Positions 9,501-15,961 of a stretch of DNA of 15,961 nt are shown here, in pieces. The position numbers and the translations under genes were made by a program. How positions within the stretch are numbered: the first letter of the stretch is position 1; every line of letters begins with the position of its first letter. The notes below the pieces were generated by a model, which worked only from the letters and a program-made list of their open reading frames with translations, was not told the origin of the DNA and did no database searches. The DNA comes from Pleurotus ostreatus/Saccharomyces cerevisiae fusant (Eukaryota; Opisthokonta), in the NCBI GenBank assembly GCA_024196135.1, contig JAMQCK010000779.1:1-15961 (forward strand), read 5' to 3'.

Positions 9501-10338
9501 AGATGGCCGGCACTGCTGGCGCTTCCGTAGGCGAGGGCTTGGGCGTCGACTTGGGACGTGTGGACGCGAAGCCCTTATGTAAGGTGCGCTGGGCGATGGT
9601 GGCGCCCTGCGACTGCTCCGGGCGCTGGTGGGGAACATACATGTAATCCCGCCATGGGAGTACAGTTCCTGCTTTCGCGCTCTCCACGAGCCACTCTGGC
9701 CGGACGACCTTCATGTGCTTGAATTCCGCTATCTTAGCGGGGGTAAGCGAGTTCGTAATGATGTGCGTTCTGTCATACGTGGGTTCAGCAATGCTCGATG
9801 TCTCGAGAAGAAGTACCTACACGATAGCCTTCTTATCCAGGTACGGCTGGAAGACGCCGCCGTGCTGCACAATGAGCTTACGCAGATCTTGAACCGAAGG
9901 CTGTGTCCACCCGTTGATCTATGAGATAGCCATATTAAGTAGATGCACCCTCCGTAGGTCTTCCTAAGTCTGACTTACATAGATGGCCAAATCCTTGAAT
10001 ATCTTGGGGGCTTCTGAATCAAACTCTGCGTTTTGTATCTGGAGCTTTGCACGCTTGCGACGCATGTAGTCTCCAAAGCCGTCAAACTTGGAGGGCGCAT
10101 AAGTGTCATCGTCGTCATTCGTGACTACTTGAGAGTCCTCAGGCTCAGAGTCGGTACGAGGGCGCTTCAAGGGGTTCGCAGTCGCAGGTGGCGCGCCTGA
10201 AGGGGCCTTAGGGGCCTCATACCCCGGATCACCCGGCAGTACCGCGGTTCTCAGAGCTTCTAGAAAGACAGAGTCGTCCTCAAAGTAGTCGGACGACTGA
10301 GTGCCGTCTGGCTGCAAGGGTTTCGGGGAGGGAGACAT
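6517..10338 (-). CDS. REV1: DNA repair protein Rev1 (Y-family dCMP transferase)
   Basis: Translesion polymerase that inserts dCMP opposite abasic sites and scaffolds other bypass polymerases in the nucleus. Model: complement(join(6517..7797, 7856..8014, 8065..8402, 8455..8657, 8708..8767, 8819..9769, 9821..9918, 9979..10338)), 1149 aa, seven introns of 50-60 nt. A BRCT domain spans about 113-200 (KIFKDLAIYINGWTQPS to VVRPEWLVES). The Y-family core begins with VIMHCDFDSFF (catalytic D416) and includes AVSVDEALIDV (D515, E516), then thumb and little-finger regions to about 770. Two ubiquitin-binding motifs with the Leu-Pro pair follow: NVLQALPTQIRDEL (about 857) and DPTIFALLPPKVQ (about 960). 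The last 125 residues form the Rev1 C-terminal domain that binds Pol zeta/Rev7 and other polymerases. This domain contains an unusual HCECH...C insertion. The start at 10338 is the first in-frame ATG. An out-of-frame ATG lies four bases upstream. Confidence 0.95.
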
Positions 10339-10395
10339 GCATGAGTTGGATGATGGTCGTCCGTAATCAAGCTTGTTTGGGCGTGTTGTGTGATG

Positions 10396-10410
10396 CGTCA
10401 CGACGTGACG
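10396..10410. promoter_or_regulatory. Inverted repeat CGTCAC-GAC-GTGACG in REV1 promoter
   Basis: Two perfect 6-bp arms, 58 bp upstream of the REV1 start codon. Read differently, it is GTCACG and CGTGAC separated by one base, the same half-sites as the element in front of SED5 at 2043-2058. The half-sites resemble bZIP/CRE-type sequences. A regulatory role is inferred only from symmetry, position and recurrence. Confidence 0.4.
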
Positions 10411-10424
10411 GTTGATTTAGGAGG

Positions 10425-10430
10425 CACGTG
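10425..10430. promoter_or_regulatory. CACGTG E-box upstream of REV1
   Basis: Palindromic CACGTG 87 bp upstream of the REV1 start codon and 15 bp beyond the inverted repeat at 10396-10410. It is a possible bHLH site. The evidence is a hexamer match only. Confidence 0.3.
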
Positions 10431-11019
10431 GCGAACGCCTTGCTTGCTTCGAACTTCGACCAGCAGCTCTGTATCAGCCTAGTCTGTTTGCCACGGTGCA
10501 GAGCGCAGCAGGAAACAACGCCTCCTTTCAGAGTGAGACACCCTAGTGCTACTTTGCCCGTCAAACTCTACCTCCACCTCGTGCAACTCGCCCGTCTACC
10601 TGCTTGGATACGCCCATCGTCTCGGAGTTGCTGAACCTGGCATCACTGTCAAACGACACGCATTGCCTTGGGTGTCTTATCTGAAGACGCGCGCCGCGGT
10701 TGAACTCAAGGGGATTAGATTTATCTGGTGAAGTTGTGGATCGCAGGCGTAGTATCGTCGTGCAACTGTACAGTGGAGGGAGCAAGAGTTCGGTGAAATC
10801 ACTCGCAGAATTCTCAGGCAGCATCTTGCTTTGTTGACGCTGTCACTGTCAGTTCCCTCGTCCGTAGACAACGTTCTAAAGGGTTCGTTATGCGGGAGGA
10901 TGTACAAGACAACATACATTGCCTAAGGCATAGCGAAATGCATGCCTAATGGGCTTTATGTAGCAGAAACGTAGCCGTCGTCAGTAAACAACGGAAGTTT
11001 GAGAGGTTTGTCGTGAACA

Positions 11020-13383
11020 ATGAATACGTCTCGAGCGCTTGCGGGAACAATGGGCCCGGAGGAACGGTCCGCGATCGGGCGCATAATGGGACACGAGGAA
11101 GGCTGCCTTGAGGCTTGTCATTTACCGTCAAGACGTGTTCCGAGCGTAGCCGCAGTGCGTGCATGCTCCAATCGCTTCTGAAATGTCCTGACTGACCGCG
11201 ATAATCGCCGGCTGCAGCACCCTAGCCGACGCAATCGCCGCTGCCCACGCTCCTGCCAGCCCGCTGCAGCATTTGAATCACTCAAAAGGTACTCTCCCCG
11301 CGCTCTCCCCCACCGCAGGTCGAAGACTGACCTTCACGCCACGACGTCCCTCCAGCAGCCCAAGCTCCTCCAGTCGAGACTCGCGAGGCGCCTCCGCGGC
11401 TCCCTGCTAGGCTCGGCCTTCGTCCGCTCGTCCCGCGCCCTCGTCCGCCGCGACCGCGCGCATACCGAGACAGAAGCCACCGACGACTTCCAGCTCGTCG
11501 ATCGCGAGGATCCGCCCACCCCGCAAGATCCCCCGCGGCGCTCGGTCCAGTCCTCGCGCACATCATTCACCGTCAATCTTACCCAAGTCGAGGAACACAA
11601 TCCGCCGATCGAGCAACCGCGCCCGCGGTCTCTACTAGCACGTATCAAGACCCGGCTTAGCCGTTCATACAGCTGCCGGCGCAAGCCTCAGTCCGTAGTC
11701 CTCGAGTTCCCTGCACCGCCTACCCATCTTCCCGAACAACCTCCTCGTCTTCCCGCTATCTTACCAGCGAAGAAGACAAGCACCCATCACAGCGCTCGCA
11801 GTGTTCACGCCACACCATCTGAAGCCCATTCCGAGCGTCAGTCGCCCGAACCTCAGTCAGTACACGAGGCCAATCGTCCCGCAACTTCGGACGAACCTGA
11901 ATCTAGCCCACCGGACGACTTTGAGCGCGTCGATCCCGCCAGTCTCACAGCATCCCCATCATTCCCTTTCATCTTCAGCATCTCTCGAACCTCATCGAGA
12001 GCATCCTTCATCCCGGCATCCCCATCTTGGTTGAGCAGGAACGTCCTTATCCGCCGTTCGTCCTCTCAAACAACCGTATCGCGCGACGTACCGGAATCGC
12101 GACCCGTAAATCCAACACCACCTTCGACTCCATCAACACCCGGCACTCCAGGAAGTCCGCCGCTTCCTATTCCACCGAAGCTCATAGTCACCTCACACGA
12201 GGACTCGCCGCCGCTTTCTCCCCTCGACCTTACCCGCGAGGAATTCATAACACCCCGCGAATCATTCCTTTGCAGGTCTGATTCGTACCGACGCTCGTCT
12301 CAGTCCCTCACACCCCGCGTCTCCCGGGCCTCACTTCACATCCACCGCCTTTCGTGGCGCAACTCGTACTGCGAGCGCATCGGCACCGTCCACTCTGAGC
12401 TCCTGCTGCGAACGGTTAGTCGTGATCCCGGTCATGCCCTTATCACGGGACGCATCTGATGCCTTTTGCCAGGACGTTCCCTCGAGCCACGAGGACTCCA
12501 CGCCTTCTCCCACCAGCGACCTCACCGCGACCTCCCCCACCGTCGCCGACACACCCGAGACCCCCGCACGCTACATCCAGCACCGCGTCTACTTCCCTAC
12601 ACCCGACCCCAACGCGGACGACAGCCCGCCGCATATCACGCTCTCGCCGGATCTGTGGAACGCATACGTGACGATCCTATCTGAGACCCGACAGAACTCG
12701 CCTTTGCTTCAGCCACAGCGCACGATGGATTTCACGGGCAGTAAACGGAATGATGTCGTCGATATTGGCGGCGACTTTGATTATTCGGGGATGAAGTGGT
12801 TCCAGGATGCGCCGCCGAGAGAGGTGAGTAAAGCATGTCGCTAGTGTTCGATCGAGAGTTCTGATCATTGCGATGATAGGCGCCGCCACCACCGCAGGCG
12901 ATGTACAACCCCTCACCAGCTGTCGTGGAGCAGAACGAAGCTTTCGAGTTTGCTCTACGATCAGCACCAAATGTACTGTATGCGAGATATAAGCAGTATG
13001 GCCAGGTGCGTACCGCAAGCTGCCTTTATCCAGCGCACCGCTGACAAACCCTCGCAGCTCGGCGTCCTTGCATGGTGTTCTGAATTTTCGGAACTCATCG
13101 ACGCGCTGAAGGAGCTTGGCTTCCAAGGAAACATGTTCGTTGCAACACGCTCACAAGCGCTACGAACTTGCGAAGAGATCATGCGACTGAAGCTGGATAT
13201 CGAGATGCAGATCATCGTCATGTACTTGTCAAGCCAGGCGCGTTTTCACCCATGAGACCTCGTCGTTTTCCGGCTGACTTCCTTGCACAGGTCGCGCGAC
13301 TACGCCGCTTCCTGGATAGCGAGGGGCAGTGGAACGACTACCCGATACCACAGTTCCCTCTCGAGCCCAGGCAGTACACATAG
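11020..13383 (+). CDS. Ser/Pro-rich protein of unknown function (5' end provisional)
   Basis: I do not recognise this protein. Model: join(11020..11154, 11218..12414, 12473..12823, 12880..13005, 13058..13237, 13291..13383), 693 aa. The long second exon is open in one frame but has no ATG, so an upstream exon is required. The proposed one starts in a good context (ACAATG), ends at a GTGCGT donor, and its intron carries CTGAC before the acceptor. Acceptor 11226 would also keep frame. Residues about 46-560 are low-complexity, rich in Ser, Pro, Thr and Arg, with tracts such as PPSTPSTPGTPGSPP and SPPLSPLDL, suggesting a disordered phosphoprotein. Residues about 565-690 look ordered and mainly helical (NEAFEFALRSAPNVLYARYK, WCSEFSELIDALKELGF, MRLKLDIEMQIIVMYLSSQ). 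The last intron uses a GC donor (13238). The C-terminal exons are well supported. Exon 1 is a guess. Confidence 0.6.
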
Positions 13384-13935
13384 TGCCGCGTTGATCGCTG
13401 GCCAGTCATGACCATCTTCAGTGCTCTTATGGATCCTCTATCATCACTTCTCTGTGTTCCACTCCTCATTTCTTTCTGTCTCGCTCGTGTCTTGTGTGCA
13501 GGAATACTCCATGTACTCTTACTACCCTTCATGCACTTTCTGCAGACGCCCTCGTACGATCAGGCTCCTTACGCACTTGCCACGCACCTCATGTATTCAT
13601 GCTCGCACTGCTCGCATGTTTTGTATTTTTGCTTTGCGCTATGTAGCAAGACATTCAAATCTTCATTTCTCCCAAGGTGAAGCCTGGTCTCTAAGGAAGG
13701 TGAGAGGGCACGACCCGGGCATTTGAGCCTCCGATGGCAAGAACAGTGAACGGTCCCAAACACTTCCCCTTTAGGAAGGACTTATTTGGATCCGCCCGCG
13801 AGCGCTTCCGGGATCACGTGCACTGATGCGGCGAGTTAACCGTCGATCGCGTCGCGTCATGAACTTCACCACCATGGCAAACGAGTACACAATGCGTGAG
13901 GTGGTTGACTTATCCGCTGTTCCCTCTGTTTGCCC
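13384..13935. other. 3' region of the Ser/Pro-rich gene and upstream part of the transporter promoter
   Basis: The first roughly 300 bp are T- and C-rich on the plus strand and probably contain the 3' untranslated region. Hydrophobic open frames here are what such composition yields by chance. The right part leads into the transporter promoter and contains an E-box. No gene or RNA feature is supported. Confidence 0.5.
13815..13820. promoter_or_regulatory. CACGTG E-box upstream of transporter
   Basis: Palindromic CACGTG about 115 bp upstream of the transporter TATA box, a position suitable for an upstream activating site of a bHLH factor. The evidence is a hexamer match only. Confidence 0.3.
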
Positions 13936-13942
13936 TATATAA
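13936..13942 (+). promoter_or_regulatory. TATA box of the transporter gene
   Basis: TATATAA, set in CCTATATAAGG, lies 84 bp upstream of the transporter start codon, a normal fungal distance that leaves a short 5' leader. TATA promoters are typical of inducible genes, which fits an efflux transporter. It is the clearest core promoter element in the window. Confidence 0.7.
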
Positions 13943-14025
13943 GGGCGCTCGATGGGACGACGGATGTTCAGGTCTTTCTGTCCCCCTCGTCGGCGCCCAT
14001 CCCCTACATAAGAGCCCATCCTGCG

Positions 14026-15961
14026 ATGTCCACTGCGCTCTCGGATGTTACCATCGCTGAGAATCCCGACGATGGACCTCAAGCGCAGGGTGAGGCAGGT
14101 TCTGTGAAGGACGAAAATCCTCCCTCTCCTGCGCCTCAGGAGAAGGAGGTCGTGAAGGAAGAGCCGTTCAGCATTTACACCAAGCACGAGAAATGGATCA
14201 TCGTTGCGCTCATCTCGATGGGCGCGACCTTCAGTCCGCTCAGGTATGTGGCACGCGCCGATTTATGCACACTCGGGCGTCTCATCGTGATGCGACCAGC
14301 GCCAACTTGTACCTACCCGCAATCCCAACTATTGCGGACGCGTTTGGCAAATCGATAGGTGGGCGCTAGCGCTTGCCACCCGTGGCTGTCTAACTCTGCT
14401 GACGTCGTGCAGAGCTCATCAACTTGACGGTGACGATCTACATGGTCTTGCAAGGGATTTGTGAGTGTATGCTCCCTCATCCAACGCTCGGTGTACTGAC
14501 TTAACTTGTCCTCAGCGCCCACCTTTTGGGGCACACTAGCGGACAGATACGGGCGTCGGCTTTCGTTCATCGCCTGCCTCACACTGCTTGCACTATCATG
14601 TGTCGGCCTCGCTCTCACGCCGACATCGGCGTATTGGCTACTTATGCTCCTCCGGTGTGTGCAAGCGGCAGGTTCTGCCAGTACAGTTGCGTTAGGTACG
14701 TTGTTGGATCTGAACAAAAGATTTGCTTTGCGCTCATGATTTTGTATCCAGCCGCTGGTGTCATCGTCGACATTGCAGAGCCAGCTGAGAGGGGAACCTT
14801 CTTTGCTCTGTGTAACCTCGGACCGCAAGTCGGGTACGTCCTGTATTTCCATTGGGATGAAGTAGGCTGAACATCATGCAGGCCTGCTTTAGGACCCATC
14901 ATGGGTGGTGCGCTGACGGAAGGCCTAGGGTGGCGGTAAATAATAATCGTAAAGCAGCGGAATGTGTGCTTACTCGCATTTTTAGGTCGATGTTCTGGTT
15001 CCTCTGCATCTGCTCGGGAATTTGCGCGGTAGTTCTTGCCCTGTAAATAAACGTTCCATCCCACTTAAGAGCGTCGCTGATCAATCCCTACAGCTTCCTC
15101 CCCGAGACCCTCCGCTTCATCGTCGACAACGGCAAATATCTCCCCCACCCCCGCTCCCGCCCCCTCCTCCCCCTCCTCGGCCGCCACTACCACCCCAAAC
15201 TCCCCCCACGCGACCTCAGCGCCGTCCCCTTCCAAAACCCCCTCCGCATCCTCACCAACCCCGACATCCTCGCCCTCCTATTCGCCTACGCCACCGTCTA
15301 CGCCCTCTTCTACGCGGTCACGACGTCGATATCGGCCCTGTTCGATGATACGTATCCGTTTTTGACGGAGACGACGATCGGATGCGTATTTTTGACGATT
15401 GGGAGTGGGATGATTGTGATGACGCTCGTTTTTGGGAAAATTTTGGATGCGGATTATGCGAGGTGGCAAAAGAAGGTGCTTGGAGATGCTGTGGGGCAGA
15501 TGACGAAGGCGGAGGTGGAGGCGAAGATTCCGATTGAGAGGGTCAGTGTTGACGATGGTCAGGGGTGCGAAATTGCTGACGCCCGGATGCAGGCTCGTAT
15601 GAGGCTGATCAGCTTCGCCTTCCCGACGTACATCGCCCTGTGCATCGGCTTTGGGTGGTGTTTGGAGGCTAAAGTCAACATCGCCGGGCCCTTGATTTTC
15701 TTGTTCTTCAGTACGTACTTTGCCTTTATGACCTTTGCTTGTTGGCTGACTATACTCTAGTCGGTGCGATCGTGATCATGATCATGAACATGGTCCAAAC
15801 GCTGCTAGCAGACTTGATGCCACGAAATGGCGCCGCAATGACAGCCTGCGTAAGCTGATCCTCCTCTTACTTGCCCTGTCGCGCTGACGATCCCCTGCAC
15901 AGAACAACCTACTTCGCTGTGTCATCGCGGCCGCCCTCGTGTCCGTCATTCAATTGTTGCT
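14026..15961 (+). CDS. Major facilitator transporter, DHA1 (drug:H+ antiporter) type, 3' end outside window
   Basis: Predicted proton-coupled multidrug/toxicant exporter. Model: join(14026..14243, 14300..14358, 14413..14460, 14516..14695, 14752..14833, 14882..14935, 14986..15042, 15094..15541, 15593..15710, 15761..15849, 15903..15961+), ten introns of 48-56 nt, 470 complete codons before the edge. The acidic, Pro-rich cytosolic N-terminus (about 1-55) precedes the first membrane helix. ANLYLPAIPTIADAFGKS and the MFS motif A GTLADRYGRR (about 114-123) point to the Qdr/Tpo-like 12-helix DHA1 family. GPALGPIMGGAL is the motif-C-like helix 5. The central loop after FLPETLRFIVDNG is basic and Pro-rich. 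About eleven helices are visible and the last is cut off. The intron at 15542-15592 is 51 nt and stop-free, but splicing restores PIERARMRL, the usual loop sequence. Codon choice switches sharply inside exon 8. The substrate cannot be told. Confidence 0.88.

Larger units (their letters stand above)
10339..11019. other. Intergenic region between divergent REV1 and the Ser/Pro-rich gene
   Basis: About 680 bp between two start codons pointing away from each other (the right-hand one provisional). Apart from the inverted repeat and E-box near REV1, I see no gene, tRNA box pair or repeat array. The short open frames on both strands have no recognisable motif and no consistent splice extension. Confidence 0.5.

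Noticed and set aside
10930..10950. Short sequence ATGCATGCCTAATGG similar to one near 3553
   Set aside because: The match is short, gapped and built on the common palindrome GCATGC, so there is no support for a dispersed repeat.
11282..11684. Gly/Arg-rich open frames on the minus strand
   Set aside because: They mirror the Ser/Pro/Arg-rich coding exon on the plus strand, whose frame continues through downstream exons with good splice sites.
12027..12281. Alternative plus-strand frame (PYPPFVLSNNRIARR...)
   Set aside because: The other frame is open continuously from 11182 to 12459 and splices cleanly to the next exon. This one has no supported junctions.
13408..13726. Two overlapping hydrophobic open frames (90 and 101 aa) resembling membrane proteins
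   Set aside because: The DNA is T/C-rich and directly follows the stop codon of the upstream gene. Two frames are hydrophobic at once, which is expected of pyrimidine-rich 3' untranslated sequence. There is no splice extension or family motif.
15022..15348. Proline-rich 108-aa frame at the transporter exon 8
   Set aside because: It is the shifted frame of C-ended codons in the transporter. The real frame encodes FLPETLRFIVDNG followed by membrane helices.

Overview
The window looks like nuclear DNA of a filamentous basidiomycete, most likely an Agaricomycete. It is GC-rich and its genes are broken by very short introns: I place about 40, all roughly 46-63 nt, with fungal donors (often GTGCGT or GTACGT), YAG acceptors and CTGAC/CTAAC-like branch sites. 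The best database-independent support for the gene models is that every exon join listed keeps frame and gives a total length divisible by three. No tRNA, rRNA, CRISPR array or transposon was recognised.

Layout from left to right. A glycerol-3-phosphate dehydrogenase of the GpsA (prokaryote-like) type lies on the minus strand (306-1764). It shares a 387 bp divergent promoter with a Golgi t-SNARE of the Sed5/syntaxin-5 family on the plus strand (2152-3458). Sed5 converges on a Nop6-like RRM protein of ribosome biogenesis (minus, 3641-4796). Next is a protein-kinase-like gene (minus, 5087-6306) that carries two in-frame stop codons and looks like a pseudogene. It is followed by an eight-exon REV1 translesion polymerase gene (minus, 6517-10338) with BRCT, Y-family polymerase, two ubiquitin-binding motifs and the C-terminal interaction domain. 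After about 680 bp of intergenic DNA comes a Ser/Pro-rich protein of unknown function (plus, about 11020-13383), whose 5' end is uncertain and which appears to use a GC-AG intron. Finally there is a DHA1-type major facilitator drug:H+ antiporter (plus, 14026 to beyond the window end) with a clear TATA box.

The genes serve unrelated housekeeping roles: glycerol/lipid redox metabolism, ER-Golgi fusion, 40S assembly, DNA damage tolerance and efflux. This is ordinary fungal gene order, not an operon, biosynthetic cluster or defence island. I found no convincing new multi-gene system. The items most worth checking are the doubly interrupted kinase-like gene with its duplicated C-terminal module, an abrupt third-codon-position switch inside the transporter, an inverted GTCACG/CGTGAC element shared by the SED5 and REV1 promoters, and the uncharacterised Ser/Pro-rich gene.
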